This document shows, piece after piece, positions 16,199 through 25,341 of a stretch of 28,786 bases of DNA. Position numbers and translations under genes: made by a program. Position 1 is the first letter of the stretch, and each line of letters starts with the position of its first letter. The notes under the pieces are model-generated. The model was not told the DNA's origin, made no database searches, and was given only the letters and a program-made list of their open reading frames with translations. Source of the DNA: DAOPXV01 sp035352535 (GTDB lineage: Bacteria > Muiribacteriota > UBA9980); NCBI GenBank assembly GCA_964545075.1, contig CAZJFS010000041.1, positions 1 through 28,786 on the forward strand, written 5' to 3'.

Positions 16199-17763
16199 CG
16201 ATAAATGAGAGGGAAATAAACGCGAAACCTGGCGACACGATACTTCGCGCCGCCGAAAGGGCCGGCATCGAGATTCCTCATTTCTGCTATCATCCCGAAC
16301 TTCAATACGTCGGTTCATGCAGGATGTGCATGGTGGAAGTGGCCAAGGCGCCAAAGCTTATGACCGCCTGTTCGACGATGGTGACCGACCAGATGATAGT
16401 GAACACGGAAAGCGAAAAAGTCAAAAAAGCCCGGGCCGCGGTCCTGGAATTCTTATTATTGAACCATCCGCTCGATTGTCCGATATGCGACAAGGCCGGA
16501 GAGTGCCCGCTTCAGGATAATTATTTCAAATACTCGGCGAAAGATTCCAGGTTCGAAGAAAAAAAATGGAACAAAAAAAAAGCGATCGACCTGGGACCGA
16601 CGATAGTGCATGACCAGGAACGCTGCATACTTTGCACCCGCTGCGTCCGCTTCATGCAGGACGTGGCTAAATCGCCGCAGCTTATAGTGGCGAAGCGCGG
16701 TTCTAAAAACACGCTCACGACTTATCCCGGAGAATCCTTCGACAGCCCTTACAGCTTGAACGCCGTCGATATTTGCCCGGTAGGAGCGCTTACTTCAAAA
16801 GATTTCAGATTCAAATGCCGCGCATGGTATCTCAAAAGCTCCAAATCGATATGTCCGTTCTGCTCGACCGGCTGTAACACGATCATACAACATAAGGACG
16901 AAGTGATATACCGCATCCTTCCGGAAAGAAACGACGATATAAACGGCCCGTTCATGTGCGACCACGGAAGGCTTTCGAAAAACATTGTCCATTCAAAAGA
17001 TAGAATATTCGAACCGGTTATAAATACCCGCAACGCCGAAAAGAAAGAGAAGGTCGCATACGAAAAAGCCTTCGCGGAAACCGCATCAAAGTTATCCGCC
17101 ATAGTCAGAAAATACGGCACGGCCTCGATAGGCGTCATTCTTTCTCCGTACCTTTCGATCGAGGAGGCTTATCTCTCTGCGCGGCTGTTCACCGAATGCA
17201 TAAACACTCCGAATTTTTCGGTCTTGAATTATGAAGGCGGTTTCGACGAATTCAAATTTCACGACAATTATTTAATATCCAAGGACAAATCGCCCAACAT
17301 GGCCGGGGTCCTGGAAGTCCTTAAAAAAATGGGGAAATCACCGGTTTCTTTCGATACCGTCGAAAAAATATCGGCGGCGGGACGCCTCAACGCGATCGTA
17401 TTCATAGGACCGTCGGCCGGCTGCGACGAATTTTTTGAAACGCACCGCGACATGTTCGCCAAGTGCAATTCCATCATTTCGATAACGACGCATGAACGCG
17501 GCATAGCATTATCGTCTGACGTTTTAATACCGCTTTTAATGTGGGCCGAAACGTCCGGACATTTCCTCAACTCCAAAAACATCCTTCAAAAATATAATCA
17601 GGCGGTATCCCCTGAAAACCCAAACGCGATGTCCAACGTTGAAATGCTCTGCGCCCTTACGTCGGCCTGCGGATTAAAAACCCATTATTCCTCGGCGAAT
17701 TCCGTTTTCGATCATATCGTATCGCGCCTGGAAATATTCAAAAAAGGTGATAAACAAAAATGA
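16186..17763 (+). CDS. nuoG: NADH-quinone oxidoreductase subunit G, short form
   Basis: NuoG carries the Fe-S chain of the complex I peripheral arm. The N-terminal module is complete: 2Fe-2S ligands C34, C45, C48, C62; the His-Cys cluster H94, C98, C101, C107; a 4Fe-4S site C147, C150, C153, C197; and an N7-type site C223, C226, C230, C258. The remaining 260 residues are a shortened molybdopterin-oxidoreductase-like region, so at 525 residues it is much shorter than E. coli NuoG (about 900). The frame ends in a normal stop that overlaps nuoH by 4 bases, so this is a short form, not a break. The ATG at 16186 (MPKITINERE) lies inside the end of nuoF; the longer frame upstream is out of family. 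Confidence 0.95.
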   Translation: MPKITINEREINAKPGDTILRAAERAGIEIPHFCYHPELQYVGSCRMCMVEVAKAPKLMTACSTMVTDQMIVNTESEKVKKARAAVLEFLLLNHPLDCPICDKAGECPLQDNYFKYSAKDSRFEEKKWNKKKAIDLGPTIVHDQERCILCTRCVRFMQDVAKSPQLIVAKRGSKNTLTTYPGESFDSPYSLNAVDICPVGALTSKDFRFKCRAWYLKSSKSICPFCSTGCNTIIQHKDEVIYRILPERNDDINGPFMCDHGRLSKNIVHSKDRIFEPVINTRNAEKKEKVAYEKAFAETASKLSAIVRKYGTASIGVILSPYLSIEEAYLSARLFTECINTPNFSVLNYEGGFDEFKFHDNYLISKDKSPNMAGVLEVLKKMGKSPVSFDTVEKISAAGRLNAIVFIGPSAGCDEFFETHRDMFAKCNSIISITTHERGIALSSDVLIPLLMWAETSGHFLNSKNILQKYNQAVSPENPNAMSNVEMLCALTSACGLKTHYSSANSVFDHIVSRLEIFKKGDKQK

Positions 17764-18875
17764 ACGAATATCTTCCGGCATTTTTTTTTACGCCGGAATT
17801 TTTAACGATATATTTCCCCGTAATCGTAAAAATGGCCCTGGCGGTTATTTTTCCGATAGTCGTAATGTCGGGCATTCCCGTGCTGGTCTGGCTCGAACGG
17901 CGCGGAGCGGGTTTCATGCAGGACAGGCCCGGCCCCAACCGTTCGAATATATTCGGGTTCACTTTCCTCGGACTTTTACATCCCATTAACGACGCCATCA
18001 AAATGGTCATGAAGGAAAACTTCGCTCCGGCGAAGGCCAGGCTTTTCTTTTATTATCTGGCGCCGGCTATCGTCGTCATACCAGCCATACTTACATTCGC
18101 CGTCATACCAGTCGGGGCGCCGGTCGAAACAGGGCAGGTCAAGATTCCGCTTCAAATAGCCACTCTCGATTCGGGAATCCTATACCTTCTCGCCATCTCG
18201 TCTCTCGGCGTTTACGGCCTTGTCATAGGCGGCTGGGCTTCCGGAAACAAGTACTCGCTGCTTGGCGCCATCCGTTCGGCGTCTCAGATGTTGAGCTACG
18301 AAGTTACTCTGGGCATTTCGCTGGTTACGATATTCATGATTTATTCAGCGGTGGAGCCGTCTCAGATAGTTGAGCGCCAGGGCGGCCTGATCTTCGGCGT
18401 AATACCGAACTGGGGAATATTTTTATCGCCCGTGGCGTTCATATTATTTCTCGTATCGTCTTACGCGGAATCGAACAGGACGCCGTTCGATCTTCCCGAA
18501 GCCGATTCCGAAATAGTCGCCGGCTACCATCTTGAATACGGCGCGCTGAAATTCGCAATGTTCATGATGGCCGAATATATCTCAATGATAACCATGTCGG
18601 CTATCGTCGTAACGATGTTCTTCGGCGGCTATCAGATCCCTTACCTTCCGACTGAGAAGCTGGTCGCTCTCGCGGGCGCCATTCCGGCCGCGATACTTCA
18701 AATCGCTTCGTTTTCGGTTAAAACTTTGTTTTTCGGATGGCTTTATATATGGATACGCTGGACGCTTCCGCGCTTCCGCTACGATCAGGTAATGAAACTA
18801 TGCTATCTCAACATGTTTCCGATAGCTATGGCCAATATCTTCATAACCGCTGCCGTCATATTATTTATAAAATAA
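17760..18875 (+). CDS. nuoH: NADH-quinone oxidoreductase subunit H
   Basis: This membrane subunit forms much of the quinone site at the junction of the two arms. The 371 residues contain about eight or nine TM helices and the family signatures LVWLERRGAGFMQDRPGPN and the quinone-chamber loop ESNRTPFDLPEADSEIVAGYHLEY. It is somewhat longer than E. coli NuoH (325), mostly through an extended hydrophobic N-terminus. ATGA couples its start to the nuoG stop, and GGTGAT lies upstream. Confidence 0.97.
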   Translation: MNEYLPAFFFTPEFLTIYFPVIVKMALAVIFPIVVMSGIPVLVWLERRGAGFMQDRPGPNRSNIFGFTFLGLLHPINDAIKMVMKENFAPAKARLFFYYLAPAIVVIPAILTFAVIPVGAPVETGQVKIPLQIATLDSGILYLLAISSLGVYGLVIGGWASGNKYSLLGAIRSASQMLSYEVTLGISLVTIFMIYSAVEPSQIVERQGGLIFGVIPNWGIFLSPVAFILFLVSSYAESNRTPFDLPEADSEIVAGYHLEYGALKFAMFMMAEYISMITMSAIVVTMFFGGYQIPYLPTEKLVALAGAIPAAILQIASFSVKTLFFGWLYIWIRWTLPRFRYDQVMKLCYLNMFPIAMANIFITAAVILFIK

Positions 18876-18895
18876 CAGGGAGGCGCCTTATAATT

Positions 18896-19384
18896 ATGGA
18901 AGATAAACCAAAAAATAAAGATCTGAGCCCGCTTCAAAACCTTTATATAACCGAAATAGCGAAGGGACTTGGAATAACGGCGCGCCATCTTATATATAAC
19001 CTTTTGAACCGCGATAAGATGCCTACGATAAGTTACCCGGAAGAAAAACGCGCCATCGCGGATATATTCAGAGGCAGGCACCGCCTTATGAAACGTCCCG
19101 ACGGCACGCCGAAATGCGTCGCCTGCTTTCTGTGCGCCACGGCATGCCCCGCGGACTGCATACATATCGAGGCCGGCGAATACGAAGATAACCCCAACGA
19201 AAAATATCCGGTATGCTATGATATAGATATACTGCGATGCGTTTTCTGCGGACTCTGCGTCGAAGCCTGCCCCTGCGACGCGATCAGAATGGACACCGGG
19301 CTTTATGATCTCGGCGATTATTCGCGCGATAAATTTATTTACGACAAGCAATTTTTAATGAAGGACGCGCAAAATGATAATTAA
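18896..19384 (+). CDS. nuoI: NADH-quinone oxidoreductase subunit I (two 4Fe-4S clusters)
   Basis: NuoI carries the N6a and N6b clusters that pass electrons towards N2 at the quinone site. Ligands C74, C77, C80, C84 (CVACFLCATACP) and C115, C118, C121, C125 (CVFCGLCVEACP) are all present in 162 residues. The ATG at 18896 (MEDKPKNKD) follows GGGAGG by 12 bases, a rather long spacing; the longer open frame overlaps nuoH and is not homologous. It overlaps nuoJ by 11 bases. Confidence 0.96.
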   Translation: MEDKPKNKDLSPLQNLYITEIAKGLGITARHLIYNLLNRDKMPTISYPEEKRAIADIFRGRHRLMKRPDGTPKCVACFLCATACPADCIHIEAGEYEDNPNEKYPVCYDIDILRCVFCGLCVEACPCDAIRMDTGLYDLGDYSRDKFIYDKQFLMKDAQNDN

Positions 19385-19886
19385 AGACGTTTTGTTTTTA
19401 ATATTCGCCGTAATATCGGCCGTGACGGCGGCCCTGGTCGTAGCGTTAAAAAACCCGGTCAGTTCGGCGATGTCCATGATAGCATGCCTTTTTTCAATAG
19501 CCATGGTATATTTCATCATGGGCGCGCACTTCGTCGGGACCGTCCAGATATTGGTTTACGCCGGAGCGATAATGGTCCTTTTTCTTTTCGTTATAATGCT
19601 TCTGGAAAAGCGAGACGTCGAAGAGATCGAAAAGGCTTCGCCGGCCAGGATAATAAACCTGGTTTTGATAACGGCCATGCTTATTTCAGTAATTGCCGCC
19701 CTGGCCGTATCGTTAGGCGGGCCCGGAGCTCAGGCCGCCGGGATCACGGAAACTTTCGGGACCATACGCGAAGTCGGAATGGCGGTCTTCACGAAATATA
19801 TTTTCGCGTTCGAACTGCTTTCCGTACTGATACTCGTCGCGATGGCGGGCGTTGTAACGTTATCCGCAAAGGATGGTGAAAGATGA
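19374..19886 (+). CDS. nuoJ: NADH-quinone oxidoreductase subunit J
   Basis: A 170-residue membrane subunit of the complex I proton-pumping arm with five hydrophobic helices. The third-helix region HFVGTVQILVYAGAIMVLFLFVIMLL is the family hallmark, a pi-bulge helix linked to coupling. It starts within the last codons of nuoI (AAGGA upstream) and ends in ATGA shared with nuoK. Confidence 0.96.
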   Translation: MIIKDVLFLIFAVISAVTAALVVALKNPVSSAMSMIACLFSIAMVYFIMGAHFVGTVQILVYAGAIMVLFLFVIMLLEKRDVEEIEKASPARIINLVLITAMLISVIAALAVSLGGPGAQAAGITETFGTIREVGMAVFTKYIFAFELLSVLILVAMAGVVTLSAKDGER

Positions 19887-20200
19887 TGGCTCCGTTCGCG
19901 ATAGACACTTATAATTATCTCGTATTCGCCGCCGTCATATTTTCTATAGGGCTCATCGGGCTTATAGTCCGCAAAAACATTATAGTGCTTTTCATGTGCG
20001 TCGAACTCATGCTCAACGCGGCGAATATAACAATACTGGCATATTCAAGGCAGTTCGGCGATTCCGCTTTTCAGGCGGCGTCGCTTTATATAATGGTCAT
20101 CGCGGCGTGCGAAGCGGCCCTCGGGCTCGCCCTCGTGATAGCTATTTTCAGGTATCGTGGAACGGTAATGGCCGACCGGCTCAACCTCTTAAAAGGATAG
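19883..20200 (+). CDS. nuoK: NADH-quinone oxidoreductase subunit K
   Basis: A small (105-residue) three-helix antiporter-like subunit. The two membrane glutamates needed for proton transfer are present, E41 (CVELMLNAAN) and E77 (AACEAALGL), with the same 36-residue spacing as E36 and E72 of E. coli NuoK. ATGATG offers two adjacent starts; GGTGAAAG lies upstream. It overlaps nuoJ by 4 bases. Confidence 0.96.
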   Translation: MMAPFAIDTYNYLVFAAVIFSIGLIGLIVRKNIIVLFMCVELMLNAANITILAYSRQFGDSAFQAASLYIMVIAACEAALGLALVIAIFRYRGTVMADRLNLLKG

Positions 20201-20205
20201 CGTAA

Positions 20206-22161
20206 ATGTTAGAAGTGACTTTTGATCTTATAAGCCTGATACCGCTTTTCCCGCTTCTCGGAGCGGCGTATTGTTTCGCCATGCGCGGCAAAAAACCCTC
20301 CATACTCTGTTCAGCCGCGGCATCCCTGATGGTCTTGTTATCATTTCTGGCGACGCTTTCGTCGGTTTTCGCGCTATCATCATTCGCCGCACAAGCGGAT
20401 CGCCACGCGCTCGTTTCAGAACTGTTCACATGGATTAAAACGGGCGGCGTCGACATAAGCGCCTCTTTAATATTCGATCAGCTGACGGCTATAATGCTTC
20501 TTGTAATAACCTTCGTAGGATTTCTGATACATATTTATTCGATCGGCTATATGTTTCATGACGAAGATTTCAACAGATATTTCTCATATCTCAACCTGTT
20601 CGTCTTTTTCATGATAGTGCTTGTCATGGCCAAAAACATCCCGCTGATGTTCGTCGGCTGGGAAGGCGTCGGCCTGTGTTCATATCTTCTCATCAGCTTC
20701 TGGTGGAACGATATCGAAAAGGCGCGCGCCGGGAAAAAAGCATTCATCACCAACCGCGTCGGCGATTTCGCTTTTCTTTCGGGAGCGCTGATACTATACT
20801 GGCTCTTCGTCTCATCAGGACTTCCCGCGACGTTCGATTTTCCAATAATGGCCGAAATAACCGGCAAAATTAAAAATTTCGATTTCGCTTCCGTAAAGGC
20901 GCTGGATTTCGTCTGCATCCTTTTTTTCATAGGCGCCGCGGGCAAGTCGGCGCAATTCCCTCTATACGTCTGGCTTCCGGATGCAATGGCCGGCCCGACG
21001 CCAGTATCGGCTTTGATCCACGCCGCCACGATGGTGACCGCGGGCGTTTATATGTGCGTCCGGATGAGCTTTTTATTTACGCTCTCGCCGCTTGCGATGA
21101 GCGTAATAGCCGCGACAGGCGTTTTTACAGCCATATTCGCCGCTCTGATAGCGATGGCGCAAACGGACATTAAAAAAATCCTGGCTTATTCGACCGTATC
21201 CCAGCTCGGCCTGATGTTCACTGCGGTCGGTTCGGGCGCCTTCGCCGCGGCTATATTTCATCTGGCCACGCACGCGTTCTTTAAGTCGCTGCTGTTTTTG
21301 GGTTCCGGTTCCGTCATTCACGCGATGAACGGCGAGCAGGAAATAATGAAAATGGGCGGGTTGCGCGAAAAGATCCCGCACACGTTCAGAACCTTTTTCA
21401 TAGGCACTTACGCCATCGCCGGCCTGCCTTTAATGTCAGGTTTTTTCTCAAAGGACGAAATATTGCTGTATTCGCTCTTCGGAAAAAACGGCAACGTAGT
21501 TTTCTATATCATAGCCAGCCTCGCGTCGCTTCTTACGGCTGTTTACATGCACAGGTTATTATTTCTAGTATTTTTCGGAGAATTCCGCGGCGATAAAAAA
21601 ACATTCGAACAGATCCATGAATCGCCGGCGGTAATGACCGTTCCCCTTTACGCGCTTTCATTTTTTTCCGTATTTGCCGGCTTTACCGCCTTATCCAAAA
21701 CGCTGAATTTCGAAAATCTGCTCGAAGGCGTCACGCGCTATGCTCCGGCAGCGAAGGAATTGTCACGAGCGCAGCGGTATTCGACAATGGGCCTGGCCAC
21801 GCTCCTCGCTTTCGCCGGCGTTTTTATCGCCTATAAATTTTATATGCAAAAGAACGGCCTTCTTAAAATGGTCTCTAAAACATGCGCGCCGGTAATCGGT
21901 CTTCAGAAAAACAAATTTTTCATAGATGAAATATACGAAGCAGTCATATTAAAACCGCTCTATTCAATGTCGGTGACGCTTCACAAATATTTCGACGCCG
22001 CGTTCATCGACAACTGCATAGTCAACGGTACCGCGCGCGTGTTCGGCGAATTCAACCGGATCTTATCCCATATTCAGAGTGGAAACATCCAAAGCTATCT
22101 TTCGGCGATGGTTTTAGGTTTATCGGTATTTTTAATTTATATTCTTTTTTACGCGAGGTAA
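20206..22161 (+). CDS. nuoL: NADH-quinone oxidoreductase subunit L
   Basis: The distal Mrp-type antiporter-like subunit of complex I, 651 residues with about 14-16 TM helices. Proton-channel residues are visible: the Glu in GWEGVGLCSYLLI, the Lys in GAAGKSAQFPLYVWLPDAM, the GPTPVSALIHAATMV loop, and the Lys in FFKSLLFLGSG. The C-terminal part has the soluble linker and the NKFFIDEIYE segment typical of NuoL, followed by the lateral helix and a last TM anchor (about 625-650). AAGGAT precedes the ATG, five bases after the nuoK stop. Confidence 0.97.
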   Translation: MLEVTFDLISLIPLFPLLGAAYCFAMRGKKPSILCSAAASLMVLLSFLATLSSVFALSSFAAQADRHALVSELFTWIKTGGVDISASLIFDQLTAIMLLVITFVGFLIHIYSIGYMFHDEDFNRYFSYLNLFVFFMIVLVMAKNIPLMFVGWEGVGLCSYLLISFWWNDIEKARAGKKAFITNRVGDFAFLSGALILYWLFVSSGLPATFDFPIMAEITGKIKNFDFASVKALDFVCILFFIGAAGKSAQFPLYVWLPDAMAGPTPVSALIHAATMVTAGVYMCVRMSFLFTLSPLAMSVIAATGVFTAIFAALIAMAQTDIKKILAYSTVSQLGLMFTAVGSGAFAAAIFHLATHAFFKSLLFLGSGSVIHAMNGEQEIMKMGGLREKIPHTFRTFFIGTYAIAGLPLMSGFFSKDEILLYSLFGKNGNVVFYIIASLASLLTAVYMHRLLFLVFFGEFRGDKKTFEQIHESPAVMTVPLYALSFFSVFAGFTALSKTLNFENLLEGVTRYAPAAKELSRAQRYSTMGLATLLAFAGVFIAYKFYMQKNGLLKMVSKTCAPVIGLQKNKFFIDEIYEAVILKPLYSMSVTLHKYFDAAFIDNCIVNGTARVFGEFNRILSHIQSGNIQSYLSAMVLGLSVFLIYILFYAR

Positions 22162-22164
22162 TTT

Positions 22165-23724
22165 ATGGATTCGGTTTTCACAGCGCTCGGCGCTAACATA
22201 ATAACTGTGCTTCTTTCGATGTCGCTTCTAGCGGCGTTCGTAACCGCGCTTTTTTCAGACGCGGCTGGCGAAAAGATCAAATCGGCGGCGTTTATAATGG
22301 CGTCGGCTATATTCGTCGCATCGCTTTATATTTATTTCAATTTTAACGCGGCAACGCCAGCACTGCAGTTCGCGGTCCAATATAAATGGATACCATCATT
22401 AAATGTAAATTATGGCGTCGGTATAGACGGGCTTTCGCTTTTTCTGGTTCTTCTAACCACGCTTCTTACCCCTATAGTAATAGTAACCATCGACACTGGC
22501 GCCTTTAAAAACCTTAAATATTACATATCGCTTTACTTTCTGCTCGAGTTCACGATGCTCGGAGCGCTCGTGGCTACGGACATGGTCCTTTTCTATATGT
22601 TCTGGGAGCTCATGCTCATACCAATGTATCTGATAATCGGCTGTTGGGGCGGCCCTAACCGTATTCACGCCGCAGTTAAATTCTTTTTGTACACGGTTTT
22701 CGGCTCGGTATTCATGCTCTGGGCCATATTCTGGGTGGTCAGCTATCACCAGGGAATTAACGGCGTTATAACCTTCGACATATCTGAACTTTCAAAACTC
22801 GTGATCGACCCCGTTTCGCAGCGGATTCTCTTCTGTTTCTTCAGCATAGCCTTTATGATAAAAGTCCCTCTGTTCCCTTTCCACACCTGGCTTGCGCACG
22901 CGCATGTCGAAGCGCCGACCGGCGGTTCCGTGATACTCGCGGCAGTCCTTTTAAAAATGGGGACTTATGGTTTCCTGCGGTTTTCCATCCCGATGTTTCC
23001 GGGGGCGGCTGCCGAATTCGCGCCGTACATGATGTTTTTGGGAGCGTTCGGCGTATTTTACGGAGCTTGCATGTCATACGCTCAGACGGACCTGAAAAAA
23101 TTAATAGCGTATTCATCAGTGTCGCATCTCGGGGCAATAACGGCTGGCATTTTCGCGCTTAACGCGCAAGGCGTATCCGGCTCAATAATTCAAATGATAA
23201 ATCACGGAATATCGACGGGAGCGCTTTTCATTCTCGCCGGGGTTATATACGAGCGCCGGCATAGCAGGGAGCTTTCCGAATTCGGCGGCCTCGCCAAATG
23301 CATGCCGCTTTATTCGACCTTATTTGCGATCGCCGCTTTTTCATCCATAGGGCTTCCCGGGCTTAACGGTTTCATCGGCGAATTTTTAATACTTCTCGGT
23401 GCGTTCGGCTCCTCATGGGCGCTCGGGTTTCTCACCGCGACAGGCATTATTATGGGAGCCGTTTACATGCTCATGGTCTATGAGCGCATGTTCCTCGGCA
23501 AAATAAATAAAGCGGAAAACGAAAGACTGCCGGACCTCAGTTTTTCCGAAAAATTCGGCCTGGCTCCGCTGATCGTCCTGATGTTCGCTATCGGCATCTA
23601 TCCGTCCTTTATAACGAATAAAATTGAAAAATCCGTCGTATCGATTTCGGCGCCTTTTTCTAAAAAAATAACCGCCGGATCACGTTTGGATCTTTCGAGG
23701 TATATATGCCAAAAGAAATATTAA
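22165..23724 (+). CDS. nuoM: NADH-quinone oxidoreductase subunit M
   Basis: The second antiporter-like subunit, 519 residues, with about 14 TM helices. Family marks include YGVGIDGLSLFLVLLTTLL, the Glu in MFWELMLIPMYLIIG, the Lys in FMIKVPLFPFHTWLAHAHVEAPT, and the Lys in LKKLIAYSSVSHLG. GAGGT lies just upstream of the ATG, three bases after nuoL. Confidence 0.97.
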   Translation: MDSVFTALGANIITVLLSMSLLAAFVTALFSDAAGEKIKSAAFIMASAIFVASLYIYFNFNAATPALQFAVQYKWIPSLNVNYGVGIDGLSLFLVLLTTLLTPIVIVTIDTGAFKNLKYYISLYFLLEFTMLGALVATDMVLFYMFWELMLIPMYLIIGCWGGPNRIHAAVKFFLYTVFGSVFMLWAIFWVVSYHQGINGVITFDISELSKLVIDPVSQRILFCFFSIAFMIKVPLFPFHTWLAHAHVEAPTGGSVILAAVLLKMGTYGFLRFSIPMFPGAAAEFAPYMMFLGAFGVFYGACMSYAQTDLKKLIAYSSVSHLGAITAGIFALNAQGVSGSIIQMINHGISTGALFILAGVIYERRHSRELSEFGGLAKCMPLYSTLFAIAAFSSIGLPGLNGFIGEFLILLGAFGSSWALGFLTATGIIMGAVYMLMVYERMFLGKINKAENERLPDLSFSEKFGLAPLIVLMFAIGIYPSFITNKIEKSVVSISAPFSKKITAGSRLDLSRYICQKKY

Positions 23725-25232
23725 TGACAAATTTTTATTTTTTGACGCCGGCGCTGGGCCTTATCGTCTGCGCCGTGCTTATAATGTTCACTGCCTCGAC
23801 GCGCGGACCGGCGAGCCGTGAATTCAAGGAACGCATCCTTCGTCAGTGCGAAAAACTGGCGTTTCTCGGCCTTACGTTCTCGCTGCTTTACTCAACGCTT
23901 CATTTTTTCAAAATGAAAGCGCCGCTTGCCCTTTTTGAAAACGCAGTTTATTTCGACAGTTACACGGCCTTCGCCGGCATTTTCCTTTCGCTGATGGGGC
24001 TTTTGACGATCATTCTGGCCGACCGCGAACTTTTTTCCGATCCGATGAATATCGGCGGCGAATTTTACTCGATGCTTCTCTTCGCGGTATGCGGAGCGAT
24101 TATGATGGCGGCAAGCGCCGATCTTATCGTGACAATAATAGCTATGGAGATACTTTCCTTTTCGACCTATATAATGGTCGCCATGGACACTAAAAACCGC
24201 CGGGCGGTCGAGGGCATTTTTAAATATTTTTTAATGGGGGCGACGGCGTCCGCCTTGTTTTTATTCGGCATGGCGCATATTTATGGAAGCACCGGCACTA
24301 CTTCGCTCCACGGCATTGCGGCGGCGCTAAAAAACTCAAGCATCGTAAATTCGCACTTTATGACGATCATTATCGGAACGGGCTTTATAACGGTTGCGCT
24401 GTTATTTAAAGCGGCGGCGGTGCCTTTTCACATGTGGGCGCCGGACGCATATGACGGCGCCGGCATCAGCACGGCGGCCTTCATGACATATTTCGTCAAG
24501 GCGGCAATATTTATAGCGGCCTACAGAATATTTTCCACCGCTTTTTCAAATTTCATGCCGTTCATAAAAGACGGCCTGATCTTCATCTCAATAATCACGA
24601 TGACGTTCGCGAATATCGCCGCGCTAAGGCAGAGCAACCTTAAAAGAATGCTCGCGTATTCAAGCATTTCCCACACAGGTTACCTTTTGATCGCTATAAT
24701 ATCCATAAGCGGAGCCGGTATCGTTTACGAAGGAAACGCGGGAGCGTATATATTATTTTACCTTCTGGTTTATTTCTTCACAAACATAGCTATTTTCGCC
24801 GCTATTAACGCGGTTATTCCAAAAACTCCAGGTGTCACGACGATCCGCGACCTTCGCGGAATTGGCTTTAAGCGCCCATATTTTGCGGCCGCTTTTTCGC
24901 TCGGGCTTTTTTCGCTGGCGGGAATTCCCGCTACCGGCGGGTTCATGGCCAAATTTTTTATTTTCTACGACGCATTCCTTTCAAATAATATGCACCTGGT
25001 AATATTTGCCGTTATAAACAGCCTTATCGCCATGTATTATTATATAAAGGTCATAGCTGAAATGTACATGGAAAAACCGGAAAATTCTGAAGGACCCGAT
25101 TTTTTTGGAGATATGCCCGATTCTTACTGCGCCCTTACGCTTTCGGCCTCGATGATACTTTTAACAGCAATATTTCCGGATTTTTTCTTAAACTTAGCGA
25201 AATCAGCAATTTCCGGCATGTTTCGCTTTTAA
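23706..25232 (+). CDS. nuoN: NADH-quinone oxidoreductase subunit N
   Basis: The third antiporter-like subunit and last gene of the operon, 508 residues with about 14 TM helices. Signatures include the Glu in IIAMEILSFSTYIMVAMD, the Lys in LLFKAAAVPFHMWAPDAYDGA, and LKRMLAYSSISHTGYLL. Two starts are possible: ATG 23706 (GAGGT five bases upstream) and ATG 23724, which overlaps the nuoM stop as TAATG and gives a more typical N-terminus (MTNFYFLTPALG). No terminator is evident after the stop. Confidence 0.96.
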   Translation: MPKEILMTNFYFLTPALGLIVCAVLIMFTASTRGPASREFKERILRQCEKLAFLGLTFSLLYSTLHFFKMKAPLALFENAVYFDSYTAFAGIFLSLMGLLTIILADRELFSDPMNIGGEFYSMLLFAVCGAIMMAASADLIVTIIAMEILSFSTYIMVAMDTKNRRAVEGIFKYFLMGATASALFLFGMAHIYGSTGTTSLHGIAAALKNSSIVNSHFMTIIIGTGFITVALLFKAAAVPFHMWAPDAYDGAGISTAAFMTYFVKAAIFIAAYRIFSTAFSNFMPFIKDGLIFISIITMTFANIAALRQSNLKRMLAYSSISHTGYLLIAIISISGAGIVYEGNAGAYILFYLLVYFFTNIAIFAAINAVIPKTPGVTTIRDLRGIGFKRPYFAAAFSLGLFSLAGIPATGGFMAKFFIFYDAFLSNNMHLVIFAVINSLIAMYYYIKVIAEMYMEKPENSEGPDFFGDMPDSYCALTLSASMILLTAIFPDFFLNLAKSAISGMFRF

Positions 25233-25259
25233 CTTGCCGGCGTCGATATCTTTTCTCTC

Positions 25260-25288
25260 TTGACAGAAGCCACTTCAAGTTGTATAAT
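25260..25288 (+). promoter_or_regulatory. Perfect consensus sigma70 promoter
   Basis: TTGACA (25260-25265), a 17-base spacer and TATAAT (25283-25288). The expected start near 25295 leaves about 47 bases to the ATG at 25342. Confidence 0.85.
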
Positions 25289-25341
25289 TTATGCATAAAT
25301 AAAAATCAACTAAAAAATAATTTTCAGGAGGATAAATAACC

